Origin: Myxocyprinus asiaticus
Lineage: Eukaryota > Chordata > Actinopteri > Cypriniformes > Catostomidae
Assembly (NCBI RefSeq): GCF_019703515.2
Contig: NC_059393.1
Location: 15,620,501-15,684,500 of the forward strand
Direction: 5' to 3'
DNA length: 64,000 nucleotides
A program made the translations under genes and the position numbers. Within the stretch, counting starts at the first letter, position 1, and each line of letters starts with the position of its first letter. This document shows, in pieces, positions 46,850-59,815 of this stretch. Below the pieces are notes generated by a model. It was given only the letters and a program-made list of their open reading frames with translations, was not told where the DNA came from and ran no database searches.

Positions 46850-49469
46850 TACTGTATATAATTATTATTAGATATACTGCATAATTTAATCTAATACACA
46901 TATGTGTAGCATGTAATAAAGACCTTCATCTCTGGCAAACATTAGGATGCATTTGTGGATTTGGTTGCAGTTGATTTTAGGTAAATATTTCACTTCATCC
47001 AGCGCTGTTTGATCTCTGTGATGTACGAAGTGTGAAACCGCTGCAAACGATTCAGCGAGTCAGTGAGCTGTCCGAATGAATCGGATTGACTCTCTAATTC
47101 AAACCATTTAGCTAGGCCGTTCGACTGATTTGTTGAAAAGTACAGACTCAAATGAGTGATTTATTTGCGAATGGGATTTGGCTAGTTTTCTTCTAAACAT
47201 CCAACGGGAAACAGCAGACACATGGCTTGATTGCTGAAATATGATGCTGTAGTATGATAGTAGCGATCTATAGTCTTGACTCACCAAATTGCAGTGATTT
47301 GACAGTGTTAGGGGCCATTCACACAAAAACGTCCTTGCGCCATGCCAGATGCAGCGCCATGAATAGCAGAACGCAGGTGTCTCAGATCGTGCTATGAAAA
47401 GTTGATGTTATTTCTACTCTGACACGGCGTCTAAAGAACACGGCACTTATGCATAAACACTTAAAATAGCGAGACACAATGGTCAAAGAAGTATGTCTAG
47501 TGCATGTTTACATAGAAAAGCATTTGAAAAACAGTGCAGACAGACACTAATATCCTCAATGATAGAATTTCACCCACATTTAATGGGTTGGCAGGTGTTC
47601 ATTTCAAAATCTGGATAACACACATAAAATATACCTACTTCTGATGGATATCTGTGACAGTCTGAGGCTCAGAATCACATACTCATCATGGCTGGGTCTG
47701 GGGGGGGGGGGGGCATTGACCCCCTAGATTTGCCTCGAGCCCTCCCAGAAATTTCTGATACTACTGCCCTAACAATCAAGGGGAACTCCGCCGCCCGGAC
47801 TATTAGTGAAATGATCAACATTGCCCTCCCTAAACATACAAGTGCCCCACCAAAGGTCGTATCCTAGTTCTGGCCCAGCTACTCGTACTGGTTTTGTAGT
47901 ATCTGACAAAATATAATGCTCTGCAATCAACCAAACAATTACAAATATAAAAGGCTCACTGCATAAAATAGTATATAGTTTCTACAAACCAGCTACTACA
48001 GGACAGTAGTACAAGGATAGTAAATCTTGATTGCCAAAGTTAAACAAAACCTGACCTTCCCCTGAAGAACCCAATGTTTGTCCTTATTGTTTAAACCAAT
48101 GCATCTGGAAAGAACCAACAAGCAGTTGCTTGGGCAGGGTCATTTACTTTTGCAGGATGTCGGCCTGAGTTTCCCAGGCTCCAGCAGCCTTGCCCTTCAT
48201 CATGGGCAACACAGGGCCTGACCTGGGATCAACGAAGTCTGCCGAAGGTCTTCTTTAATTGTTTTCAGCAGTGCACCACCACTAAATAATTAAAGCAGCA
48301 CAACCTCTGCTGGCTTTTGAAGTTTAGGGCCTCTTCCTCAGCCAGACAGCCTTCTTCACTTGGATTCTTTCTTTCTCTTGTTTTTTTTTTTTTTTTTTTT
48401 TCTCTTTCTTTCAAGGCTACCTCTTTACTCCTCTGCATTCCTCCCCCTTCACTTTCTCTTTCTGCCCACAGGCGTTACACCCCCTCTTCTGTTTGACAGA
48501 TTTCCTCCTACTCTTTTGCCCCCTGGCCCCATCCCCAGGGCCCAGTGCCCCTCCCACATTCTTTCACACTGATGTGCTGTGTTTACATGGACGTCATACT
48601 TGAAGTACGCTTCAATCTCACACACCAAGTTCAAGAATGACTTTCAAACAACCTAAAATAGTTTTTTTTTAAATGTGTATTATTCCCATTTAAGGTCTTC
48701 AACTTGGAAATTAAAGTCAGGGAGTTAAATAAGAAAGGACAAGCTGACTTTCTGAGGGCAATATAACACAATAGCAGTCTTTGTGATATGGCATTTTGGA
48801 GCCTGCTTCTTATTCATCCTATTATTGTATGTACTGGTTTATTATATATCCACAAAATGTTCACGTTTGGTTGTTTTTTAGTTGTTTTCATCTTAAAGCA
48901 GGTGATATAATAAAATACATGCAATTACACAGCATAGTTAATTCACAGCATACCCGTATGACTTGTTTTGAAAGTAAGCCAGATGCGTCCAGAACTTGGA
49001 GGTGAATAAATTATGACAGATTTTTCATTTTCGTTTGAACAATCCCTTTAAAGAGACCCATCTGGCAGATAGAAAGACAGCAAGTCTACTAGCAGGGGCA
49101 GGAATGCAGAACGTGCGTTAACAGTACCCCTATCAAGAAGGTCATCTTTTTCCATCACATACCCATGCGTGCTGCCTGCAAGACAGTCAGCGCATTCAAA
49201 TGTCATTGTCTGCTGACCTGTTGTGTAATTCTCACTGAATAATGGTCATGGAGTTCTAAGTGCTCCTCGCTCCCGGCTTCTTCTCATTCTGCAATGAATC
49301 TCAGTGCCCAGCACTTTCAAATCTACCATTGAGTTATCAATTGTAAGGCAATAAATTTGAACTGGTTGATCGTGACCCATTTGGTCTGTTCTGATTGGGT
49401 TACAGACATGAGGGGAAAAAATGCTAAATGTACATAATAAAATACAACTGACAACATCATCTCCATAGT
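46850..49469. other. Non-coding interval
   Basis: A G run of 13 lies at 47701-47713 and a T run at about 48380-48400. TTAGGGGCCATTCACAC near 47307 and CGTTTGAACAATCCC with TTAA at 49048-49051 are lone element ends. No gene can be supported. Confidence 0.45.
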
Positions 49470-49911
49470 TAAAGGTTTCTGTAAGCGATTTTAGCGTTCT
49501 GAAGCTTTCATGTGACTGAGTCGTTGGATTAGCCACGCCCCTCATCCCAAAACCCCACCCTCCAAAGATAATTTTGAGATCAAAACCAAGCAAAAGAGCA
49601 GCATTGTTTGTTCCTGTGGCTGTCAAATTCATCAGTGGCAAATTTGCACCCTCAACTGACAAACATAATGAATCATAGCCTCAATGATCCGTTTCAAATA
49701 CAACTCTATGAGAACGAGCAAAATGATTGACAGGTGAAAAGCGTCAATGTCCGCGATCCACTGACGCATTTTTATTTGCTGTTTACAAAGTCTACAGCTG
49801 TCACAGAGACCGGTTAGATATCTCAGGACACTTAATTCATTAATATCTTTAAGGGAGTAGGACATTTTTTTTAATACTTTTCCATGAAAAAATCGCTTAC
49901 AGCACCTATAA
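49470..49911. mobile_element. TTAA fold-back element, TGTAAGCGATTTT ends
   Basis: Left TTAAAGGTTTCTGTAAGCGA (TTAA 49470-49473), right AAAATCGCTTACAGCACCT followed by ATAA, a decayed TTAA. The 138-codon minus-strand frame that overlaps it arises from this non-coding element and its flank. Confidence 0.7.
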
Positions 49912-50178
49912 GATTGAAAATGCTTCCCATATTTTTAAGGTTGACAACAAAAGTCATTCATCCAATCAAACTCTTTGGTATTTTAGCATATTTTCATCTG
50001 TCATTCGGTAAACCCTTATCAAACTAAGTAGATGCCAATATGGGCAGGTCACATGACAATTTCTCATCTTCGAAAACTGAACAAAATTCAAGGTTATAGA
50101 AAATACAACATTAATGTCCAATGTTGAATTTGCGTCCAGAAGCAAAACCACTTTAGAATTACTAAGACACAATCTCAG

Positions 50179-50801
50179 CCTGATCTCATTAAAATTGCAC
50201 GCGGTTCCTTACATGTATCGCAGCAGTTCTGAGGTGAAATGTCCACTGTGTGGCACTAAAAGCGCATAAAATTTTCTCCCAAACAGATGAGGTTTTTAAG
50301 GTTAATGATCTATCGAGTTTTAAATAAAAAAAACCGACCTCCCTACCCTAAACCAAAAACCTAAACCTAACTGACAGTGTCATAAAAAACAAATGTGAAA
50401 TAAAAATATGATTGCTGAAACAACCGCGTATTTTTCTGGTGCTTCTATGACACTTTCGGTTCATGTGTTGACTCGCATGCTCCGCAGGACTTGAATTCTG
50501 ATCCTTTGCATCACAAATGCAATGCGCTATCAGTTTGATCGCTGTTGAAAAAGCTTATAAAAGTAGTTAGTTATGTAACACAAACATTAAAATGTATCGC
50601 CTTTTAAGTCATGCACTAACATTCAATTCATGTGTTTGATGTGTCATGAATTCATGTGTCTTATCGTGTGATAAAATAGCATAGTATGGGGAACAAGGTG
50701 GAAGTTTCCCCAGGAACCTGCCATGATACATACAGTAAGGCACGAAAAAATAATTTAGCAAAAATGTAGGAGGTATAGTAACGTGATTCTATGAGATCAG
50801 G
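50179..50801 (-). mobile_element. Fold-back element with tRNA-like core, copy 2
   Basis: The ends CCTGATCTCAT and ATGAGATCAGG are perfect 11-bp inverted repeats. On the minus strand GCGATCAAACTGATAGCG and GGATCAGAATTCAAGTCC sit like A- and B-boxes of a tRNA. It is the reverse-oriented relative of 25294-25855 and keeps the B-box half that the other lost. Confidence 0.65.
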
Positions 50802-51937
50802 TTGAAAAATCATATTTAGACTTGTACTAGAAGGTCAGTGGGCCACATTTAAACATGCACAAACCACAACATGACCTTTTCAAGTCTGCAACCACAGGCA
50901 CGTGACAGTTCCCTTTTCTGAAAGGCACCAACAATTCAGCCGATTTTAAGTGATTCAAGTTCAATTAGACAATTGTACTGTTTTCTCTCTCCCAACCAGA
51001 CATACATACTGATTCCGGCAGCCTCTCCGGGGGCGGTTAAGTACAGTACAGACACACACATTCAGAGCCCGTGTTGGAGTGTGAAAACAAGGGGGTTGCG
51101 AATGGGGAGTGGGAGGCAGCCACCATGAGTGTCCAGCTCAAAGGTGACAAGGCCACTGAATTGTCTCCGCGCAGACGTTGCCCTTTGCACAGGAACACAA
51201 ATGCACCACCATCCCGCCTACATCCAGTGCTCTGTGCTCTAAACAGAGCGCTGCTCCCTCTCTTTCCCCTCGTTTACTGGTGTCGCCCGATTTTTGAAAG
51301 CTAGCGTCTGGCTGAGGCGTCCGGCTTCCGCCAAAGAGACGCGCACAGTCCTTAAAGGCACTCTCAGTTTGAGTAGGCATGAAGTGAGTGGGAAAAATAG
51401 GCTCTCTCAAAACATGGATTTATGTGCTTGATGTTAATCAAGGGCTCAGCGTGTGTTTTGCCAGCTTAGCTTTGACTCATCGTTATGTCGTATTAAAGAA
51501 GCCGTAAAAATCCATCTTGGCAGAGGGAAGGAGAAAGATAGGGATACAGAGGACACAGTGAACTTACACTCAGACATTATTACAATAAAAATGATTTTAA
51601 CATTGTTACAATAAAATAAGCGATTACTAGTACAGTTATTGTACAAGTGCTTGGTTAACTTCAATAGAGTATCGCATTCCAGGTTTTCACTCAGGTTTTA
51701 CTCTGAAATGTTAAAGATGCGAAACTGCTACAGGTCCTTTTATTGAGCATGTTTATGTGCACACCAATATGCTGATGACTACCAAAAATCAGCTTATTCT
51801 ACAAATCTGACAACGTAAGAAAACCGTGTTTATGTAAGACTTGATATTATTAGATTATTTTCTGCTTTTGATGTCAAAATGTTAACAGGCATGCACACAC
51901 AACACTTGCACACATTTTTATGGGCAAAACTTCACAG
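50802..51937. other. Non-coding interval, no recognised feature
   Basis: 51070-51400 is GC-richer, with overlapping frames on both strands (plus 51071-51304, minus 51138-51410). Neither is recognisable. Confidence 0.4.
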
Positions 51938-52388
51938 TATACTTTGTTTTTCTGTATGCCAGTACATCTCATGTACAGTGCACGTGATGCAAATTTCAGG
52001 ACTGTCCAAGTAGGGTCTAGTTTTTCTAGACAGTCCGCATCTTTGTCCTTCATTGGCACATGCGCCTGTCGCTGACTGTGCTAAAAGAGTATTAAAATGT
52101 CACTACTGATTTAAGGCTAGCACGTTCTTTGTTTTTCCCTTTCATCTTGCACGTGCGTGGTCGAGTGCTCAGCCTTTCAGAGTATACTCTTTTGACCATG
52201 AGCCCAAAAGGACGCGATGCATGTGCACTACAACTGCTTTGTGATACTCTTTAGCATAGTCAGCACTACACGTGCAAAGACGCGCACTGTCTGCGTGTCT
52301 GGAAAAACTGGGCTGCATGTGGACCATACACATATACTGTTCTGATGACAAAATTTGCAGTACAGAAAACACGTATAGTTTTTTGGCC
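51938..52388. mobile_element. Small fold-back element, copy 2
   Basis: Left TATACTTTGTTTTTCTGTAT and right TACAGAAAACACGTATA are imperfect inverted repeats. GCTGACTGTGCTAAAAGAGTA and its inverse GATACTCTTTAGCATAGTC lie symmetrically inside. Related to 43113-43419. Confidence 0.6.
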
Positions 52389-53047
52389 ATATACTTGTTG
52401 TTCGCTTGAAATTGTACTGGCCTCATCCCCCAAACTTTTATTGCAGGATACCCAGAAAGGAGAGGCCTTGCTCCAGGCCACCTGTGCCTAAAGAGGGGTC
52501 ATTATGTCCTCTGTCAACACCACCTGTCCTGGCTTGAATCGACTGAGTTCGCATGACTCCTACACAGGGCCAAACCCTTATACTTCATAGTGTGTGCATG
52601 TGGGTATGTTTAGTGTGTGTGCTTGTGTGTTCAAGGTTGCTAGCATCCCGTTTGGAAATCACCAGCCTTGCATACCAAATAAGGCTATTCCTTGGTATAT
52701 CTTGATGGCAAATCATTCACACCCAGAACTGGTAGGACTCTAATTATTACAGACATTCCCAGAGATCCTGGAGCTGTAAGGCTGTGCTGCATGTTAAGAG
52801 GCTGAATTTAAACCATTTCAATTATAACACACAAAAATGGCAGTTAGAAAATAAGAAGTAAAATATCACATTTTTGGGATGTTTATGAAATTAAAAAAAA
52901 AAAATTTACTTTCCCAATGGAACCAGATTTAATGCACTTTTATTAAATCTTTAATTTTATTAAAACAATCTTCATATCTTATGCAATTTTACTTTTCAGG
53001 TATTTATCTTGTTTTAAGGATGTTCAGATATTTTAGTTTCATTTCAC
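52389..53047. other. Non-coding interval, no recognised feature
   Basis: Nothing supportable. Confidence 0.5.
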
Positions 53048-53155
53048 AGCTTAAAAAAAAACATCTTAAACCAGCCTAAGCTGGTCATAGCCTGACCAGA
53101 CTGGGAGACCAGCTAAAACCAGTCAACCAGCTTGGACTGGTTTTAAGTGTTTTTC
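53048..53155. repeat. Dispersed CTGGT/CCAGC-rich repeat
   Basis: Contains CCAGCCTAAGCTGGTCATAG and AACCAGCTTGGACTGGTTTT; same motif family as 5512-5674. Confidence 0.55.
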
Positions 53156-53184
53156 TTTTAATTGTTATTATTGCTTGTTTAAAG

Positions 53185-53466
53185 AGATTACATTAAGGTT
53201 GTATACACTAACATTAGTAATGTATTGGGTATCATGAACAAATTTTTCTACATCTTTTATTTGTTTGACGGGCTGTTGTTCATGTTACTCCATAATGTAT
53301 TAACTAATGTTTACGTATAAAACATTTCATGATAAAATTGCATTTGCATATATAGAAATTAACATTAAACCAGATTGATAAAAGCTATAAGTGTTCATTG
53401 TTAGTTCATTTTATCCTTTGCAGTAACTAATGTTAACATATACAAACTTATTGTAAAGTGTTACCA
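53185..53466 (-). mobile_element. Decayed element with GGTAACACTTTAC terminus
   Basis: On the minus strand it starts GGTAACACTTTACAATAAGT and continues TTAACATTAGTTACTGCAAA, a common fish repeat type. The opposite end is weak (ACTAACATTAGTAATG). Confidence 0.5.
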
Positions 53467-53469
53467 GAT

Positions 53470-54788
53470 ATTTTGACTGGAAAACAAGATATGCCCAAGA
53501 AAAATATTTTTTTTACATTCCCCACAAACTAAAATACATTATATAATAAATAGTTTCTTCATTTCAGTTTACAAAGTTTGATCAAGGTGAAACATTCAGT
53601 CAAGGCTCAAGTTTTCAAATGATTCATGGTTCACTTTACATCAAAAGAATGTTCTGAATGCATGCATTGCTTGGCCTTTGTGAACACATTGTTGAAGATG
53701 AACTCTCTTTTCAGATAGTGACTGCACTGGTGCTGTTTTCCATCTGCAGACAAAAGCCCATGTGTGTGCAGTGTGAAAGCATGCTGCATAACCTGCGGGT
53801 CCATTTCGGTGCATGACAAAACAAGCTCAAGTGCTGCATGAGGCACAGAACAGGGATATATACGGAAAACCCTGCATTTTTTCCATGACTTCAAATATTC
53901 CCCAGTTATTTATTTATTATTTATTTGATAGGGACAGATACAATATGCATAGATAAAATGAGAACAGCTGTCCAGTGCAAGTATCATAGTGTTTAAAGTG
54001 AATGCTAACTTGCAAAACCAGTCGCTAGAAGATGGTAGCTTATTTGCTTTTTGTCCAGACTTTTCAAGGCCTGATTATAAAGACATTTTATGGATTTAAT
54101 TGTAGACTGGTATCTTTTCTCGTTTTCTTGCAAATGGTTTCAACACTGCAAAACTTTTCTTTATCAGTATTTTTGTCTTGTTTTCCAGTAACATCCTTAA
54201 AACAAGATACATTTATTTGAGAAGCTAAATTGTGTAAGACAAGAACGACTTGTTTTCAGAGAAGAAATCCACGCCGCCAATATCAAACATTTTTAGTTGT
54301 AATGTTGGCTTGACACAGCCAATACTGTTACTCTACAAACTAGGTTTAGGTTTTTTTTTTATTTATTTATTTTATCCCTAAATCAAGACCTCTAGCTTTC
54401 AAGCTACATCTACAGACTTAAAACAGACCTTCAGACTGTTCTGACTCAGATCGCTATATCTTTTCTATCTCATTGGAATTGCGGTTTTCCCATAATGAAC
54501 AACTAAACAGCTAGCTAGCTGGTAACAATCTAACAACAAGCTAGAACACCACACTGTAGCAATGCCTAGCACCCAGCTAAAAAGCCTAGAACAGCCTAGC
54601 AACACATCAAAACCAGCCAGAACAGCCTGGCAACGCCTAGCAACCACCAAGAACACCTTAGCAACTGTCTGTAAGGCCTGTTTAGCCACTAAACTCCAAA
54701 TGTTTAAAACTATTTAAACTACTTTAAACAATATTTCTTTATGAACTTTATCTGTCTAGTTTTAAGCACATTAACCTCAACAAATTTG
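53470..54788. other. Non-coding interval, no recognised feature
   Basis: 54500-54670 repeats AACAGCCTAGCAAC-like phrases irregularly. No gene can be supported. Confidence 0.45.
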
Positions 54789-55050
54789 CCCTTACAAAAA
54801 AAATCTAAACTAGCCACAAGCTTGGCGCAAATTTGCCGCTCGTTATTTTCACATGCAAACGAGCTTGTGATTTGCCAAAAAATGTTTGCCAGAAGTTTGC
54901 AGTGCTTCACTGGTTGTGGTGAGCCTCCGGCAAACCTTTGGCAACAATGAACAATTTGCCGCAAGTTTGCAGCTATGCTCATCTGCATGTGAAAATTATC
55001 TGTGGCGAATTTGCGGCAAATTTGCAGTGAACTCTCAATTTTTGTAAGGG
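54789..55050 (-). mobile_element. CCCTTAC-ended MITE, copy D
   Basis: Ends CCCTTACAAAAAAAATC and AATTTTTGTAAGGG. Flanking dinucleotide TG on both sides (54787-54788 and 55051-55052). Orientation as copy B, with which it shares TTTTCACATGCAAACGAGCT and TGCCAGAAGTTTGCAG-type text. Confidence 0.82.
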
Positions 55051-55104
55051 TGATTAGATTTATGCTTAAGCTAGAAAATACAGTTTCCAGGGTAAACAAA
55101 TAAA

Positions 55105-55470
55105 CATGGATAATTCACACCCATATGTTGTTTCAAACCCATATGACTTTCTTTCTTCCGTGGAATACAAAAAGGAGATGTTAGATGGATGTTAGCCTCA
55201 GTCACCATTCGCTTTCATTGTAAACTGGTATATATCTCATCACTGTCATGACTGCTATGTTGCTCGGAACTGCACCCAAGACTTTCACCCACTATTGCAC
55301 TTGTGTATATGGTTGTGTGACAATGAAAGTGATTTGAATTGATTGATCTTTTTTCCATACAATCAAAATGAAAGGTGACTTAAATTGTCAGTGCCTAACA
55401 TTCTGCCTATCACCTTCCTTTGAGTTCCACGGAAGAAAGTAAGTCATACGGGTTTGAACAATATGAGGGT
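55105..55470. mobile_element. Angel-like fold-back with a LINE-tail insertion
   Basis: Left arm ATATGACTTTCTTTCTTCCG with TGGAATAC; right arm GTTCCACGGAAGAAAGTAAG, inverted. In the centre, 55258-55345 reads GAACTGCACCCAAGACTTTC, CACTTGTGTATATGGTTGTG, TGACAATGAAAGTGATTTGA, which resembles a LINE-type 3' end. Outer ends decayed. Confidence 0.55.
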
Positions 55471-55479
55471 GATTAATAG

Positions 55480-56944
55480 GTGTCAGAATAAAAAATTTTC
55501 TCTTTAATTAATATTTTCTGAAAACAAGTCTTAATATCTCATGCAATTTTGCTTACTTGCAAATTGATCTAGTTGTAAGGAAATTTTGATATTTGTACTG
55601 GAAAACAAGACAAAAATACAGATCTGTGAGTAGGCGTAAGGTTGAATGGGCATGTGTGAGCCCAAAGGGGGCTAAAGAGGAGTGACTAGTACACAGGGAA
55701 GGGGGCTGGCAGGGGTCGGGGCAAGCTTGCAGGAACCTGCGATGGCGTTAAGGCCCTTCCATAGAAAATAAAGAGGAAAAGTGCCTTTGACAGCTGTTCT
55801 CCAGCGGAAAAGTTCACAGAACAGCCACCCTACTCAAGGGGCTGTCATCCTTTTCCAGGGCCCTGGGGATGAGGTAATCATACAGAGACCCCTTCTGTTA
55901 CATTTGTGCAACTGCAATGTCCTTTTTTGTGGAAACTTTTTGGTCCAATGCACAAAGTCTATGTTGATGGTCATAAAAATTAAATGGAAAATGAAATGCA
56001 AATGTGAACACTGGGTTAATTTTTGCAAATCAAAGCTGTTCTTTCAAAGGCATTAACAGGGAGTTCAGTGCCCATTCATCTATATATATATGTATTTATC
56101 ATGCTTGTTTTAATGTGAATACATATAGGTAATCGACGCATAGCATGTACATGGAATTATGTTTATCATCAACATTTAGGTTTTAGGTTAAAATTTATAT
56201 ATGAGATATGTAAAGAGCATATCTTAGGTGCTGTTACTTGTCACAACAATCTGCAGTGTGGCAAATACATTTTTAAAATAAAATATGCCGTCTCAATTAA
56301 TATGAGGTCATAAAAGCTGTATGCATAACAAAAAGCTGTTTAAAATAGTTTTAAAGTAGTATAGCATGTCACACCACACGACATGTCAACTTTCCAGAAG
56401 TATTTCCTGTCAGCGACCCATGTAAGGTATCATATCAGGTCAAATACACAGCATTGTAATATTGCACAAAATGAAAAATTCCCTGTTACGGCAGAAGCTT
56501 GGCACGAACTCAGCGCACTGACTCAAACAGCATTATCTTATTGTGCACGGAACAATGGCAAATGAATCAGTAGATGAGATGAATTCTGGATTGTTAGGCA
56601 ATACAGGAGGGTTTGCAAACAAGGCGGTATTGTTGTGCCATGAGGCAATGCAAAGGTGTCATTGGAGTGTGTAACAATGCACCTCCCTGTCTGGTGCGTT
56701 TACCATCATTGCTTTTGTTTCTAGCAATTTGCATTCTTCCATATATGGTGGAGTTCAAATGTCTGGGTCCACATTTAAAATCTGCCATTCTGATCTAATT
56801 TAAACCAGAAAATCGAAAGTCTTTGAAAATTTTAAAACAAGGAAACGCTCAGATAAATATATAAATGAAGAAGAAGAAATGTTTAAGATTGTGCACTATT
56901 TCTACATCTGTGATCAAATTAGCACATTTGTGACACTGACTATG
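55480..56944. other. Non-coding interval, no recognised feature
   Basis: Only short overlapping frames. Confidence 0.5.
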
Positions 56945-56973
56945 TTATAGGAATGTTATTGGTTCAGTACAAC

Positions 56974-57460
56974 TTAAAGGAATAGTTACCCCAAAAATGA
57001 AAATTCTCTCATCATTTACTCACCCTCATGCCATCCCAGATGTGTCTGACTTACTTTCTTCTGTTGAACACAAACAAAGATTTTTAGAAGAATATCTCAG
57101 CTCTGTTGGTCTTCACAATGCAAGTGAATGTTGACCAAAACTTTGAATCTCCAAAAAGCAGCAGCATAAAAGTAATCCATACGACTCCAGTGATTAAATG
57201 TCTTCAGAAGTGATGTGATAGGTGTGGGTAAGAAACGGATCAATATTTCAGTTATTTTTTTACAATAAATCTCGACATTCACTTTCACATTCTTCTTCTT
57301 TTGTTTTTGCAGATTTGCATTCTTCATGCACATCGCCACCTACTGGGCAGGGAGGAGAATTTATAGTAAAAGAGGACTTTAATATTGATCTGTTTCTCAC
57401 CCACACCTATCATTTAGCATTGAGAAAATGATGAGAGAATTTTCATTTTTGAGAGATCCC
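56974..57460. mobile_element. Angel-like TTAA element in host 2
   Basis: TTAA at 56974-56977, then AGGAATAGTTACCCCAAAAA. The arms are inverted (CTCTCATCATTTACTCACCC at the left). The right end stops at TTCATTTTTGAGAGATCCC without TTAA. Confidence 0.72.
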
Positions 57461-57924
57461 AAAAAAAATCATTTTGACTCATTTCTTGTTAATTAAAAAA
57501 AGAAGCAAAAAGCAGCAAAAATGAAGCAAAAACGTTACAGTAAGGCACTTACAGTGTAAGTGAATGGGGTTCCATAAACGTTCAAATACTCATTGTTTTA
57601 GAAGTAGAGCTACAAGAAATAATCCTTATCAGTGTTAACACGATTTTAGTGTGATAAAATTGCATACTAACCTTATCTGTGTAAAGTTATATCTGATAGT
57701 ACAACTTTGTTGTCCTGACAACATAAATCCTGAAATCTAGTAAACATAGTAATGCCTGTAAATCCCTGATTTTAGCACGCTAAAGTTATATTTATATGTT
57801 AACATCTTGTGGCTATACATTTGTAACAGTGTGTTTTGTAACGTTTATGGACTGGCACCATTCACTTCCATTGTAAGTGCTGTACTGTAACTGCGATTTT
57901 TGCTTTTACTTTTATTTTTTTAGA

Positions 57925-58120
57925 GGATCATTAGGTTTGCACAAACTTGTGGAGTTCATGCCAGCTCGAGTGCATGCTGCCATTCAAGCAAAATATCAAA
58001 CTTTGAGAAATTCAGAAATTTGTGTAAATTATTCAGTTCAACTTTTCACTGAAACTGTAAAAAAAAAAAATTCAACGAATTTTAGGCTGTTATATTGCAT
58101 AAACTTTGAACTCCACTATA
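57925..58120 (+). pseudogene. Tc1-like transposase 3' end fragment
   Basis: Encodes GLHKLVEFMPARVHAAIQAK, which resembles the last residues of some Tc1-like transposases, followed by AT-rich sequence like their 3' region. No catalytic part remains. Confidence 0.5.
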
Positions 58121-59160
58121 TTTGTTTCATCACATATTTGTTTGCTTTTGTTTCCTCTCCCCCAATCAAACAGGTTTTTTTAGAGGCCGAGCTGGTCTGT
58201 GGGCTGCTGGTGAGGAGGCGGGACAGGAAGAGGTGGGCGACCAGAGAATTGCATTTCCTTGTGCGTCTCCACTCCCTGCCTTCAGGTTATTGATTCAGCT
58301 CCTACTGAAACAGCACACACCCACGTGGGCTGGTGCAATACACACGAGTGCTGCGGACTCTCACACATGTACAAGAAATACACATGTACAAGAAATACAC
58401 ATGTTCATAATGCACTTGTTCTTCTGAGCTCTACAAATAAAAAGCTTTTTGCATTTTGGCTTGTTTGCGGTTGTTCATTTTACACAATTTCTCTCCCCCA
58501 CCTCACACATTAGAGCCCACACAGATATGATACATGCACACACATATACACACACACTTCTACATGCCTCTTCACTCAGACGGCTCATCCAAAGGGACAG
58601 TGCATGGACTCAAACATTATGACTCATACAGCCTAATTCTCAAAACCAGAGAAAATGTGTTGGATCAGATCAGGACAGGATCTATTTATAACCTATTGCC
58701 CATTTATATTGCACTCACATCGTTCTGACATGCATTTAGTCATTAATAGAGAAGCACATCATGATACGGGTGTCTTGGTTCATGGCATTTGCCAAACATG
58801 GTCAGTAAGTCAGTTGAGATAAATGGTAAATATTGTGTAGCTGTTTGAAGTGACAATCCTTCTTTCAAACAAATGCTTATTGCATGCTGTATGTGCATAT
58901 GAAGATGCAAATGAGTGCATTTCACAAAGACATGTCTAGGTTACCCTAAAAGTAGAAAAAGGAAAGTAATATTCTGCATAAATTCTCCTTGAGTAATCAT
59001 GATAAATTGCTAATTGGGTACTAGAAAATCACTTGCCATTATATCAAACACCGATGAAAGCTATTTGGTTCATTAAATGAAGCTTAACATTGTCTTTGTG
59101 TTTGTTTTTGAGTTGCCACAGTATGCGACAGACTGCCTTAAGGTCAATATTAGGTCAAAA

Positions 59161-59610
59161 ATGGCAAAAAAGAAACAGCTTTCTCTAGAAACTCGCCAGT
59201 CAATCGTTGTTTTGAGGAATGAAGGATATACAATGCTTGAAATTGACAAAATACTGAAGATTTCATACAAAGGTGTACACTACAGTCTTCAAAGACAAAG
59301 GACAACTGGCTCTAACAAGGACAGAAAGAGATGTGGAAGGTCAGATGTACAACTAAACAAGAGGATAAGTACATCAGAGTCTCTAGTTTGAGAAACAGAC
59401 ACCTCACATGTCCTTAGCTGACAGCTTCATTGAATTCTACCCGCTCAACACCAGTTTCATGTACAACAGTAAAGAGAAGACTCAGTGGTGCAGGCCTTAT
59501 GGGAAGAATTACAAAGAAAAAGCCACTTTTGAAACAGAAAAACAAAAAGAAAATGTTAGAGTGGGCAAAGAAACACAGACATTGGACAACAGATAATTGG
59601 AAAAGAGTGT
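59161..59610 (+). pseudogene. Tc1 transposase, N-terminal part, frameshifted
   Basis: DNA-binding region starting MAKKKQLSLETRQSIV at 59161, followed by LRNEGYTML, ILKISYKGVHYSLQRQR and KDRKRCGRSDVQ. These are the paired-like helix-turn-helix and hook region that bind the transposon ends. The frame is lost near 59385 (TGA after SLV) and continues in another frame as NSTRSTPVS, KRRLSGAGLMGR, AKKHRHWTTDNWKRVLW. A CAG-to-TAG change (about 59421) is a second lesion. The family's transposases are about 340 residues. Confidence 0.85.
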
Positions 59611-59815
59611 TATGGATCTTAACCCCATTGAGCTTTTGTGGGATCAGTTAGACTGTAAGGTGCATGAGAAGTGCCCGACCAGACAGCCATATCTATGGCA
59701 AGTGCTACAGGAAGTGTGGGGTGAAATGTCACCTGAGTATCTGGACAAACTGACAGCTAGAATGCCAAAGATCTGCAAAGCTGTCATTGCTGCACGTGGA
59801 GGATTTTTTGATGAG
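59611..59815 (+). pseudogene. Tc1 transposase, C-terminal part
   Basis: Resumes at DLNPIELLWDQLD and ends ARMPKICKAVIAARGGFFDE. The preceding text ends at KRVLW, so about 125 codons of the DDE catalytic core, including its first acidic residues, have been deleted at about 59610. The E of NPIE is kept. Confidence 0.85.

Noticed and set aside
49246..49662. 138-codon minus-strand frame as a gene
   Set aside because: It overlaps a TTAA fold-back element and has no recognisable domain.
57877..58293. 138-codon plus-strand frame as a host gene
   Set aside because: Its only recognisable part is a Tc1-like C-terminal remnant; the remainder is AT-rich read-through.
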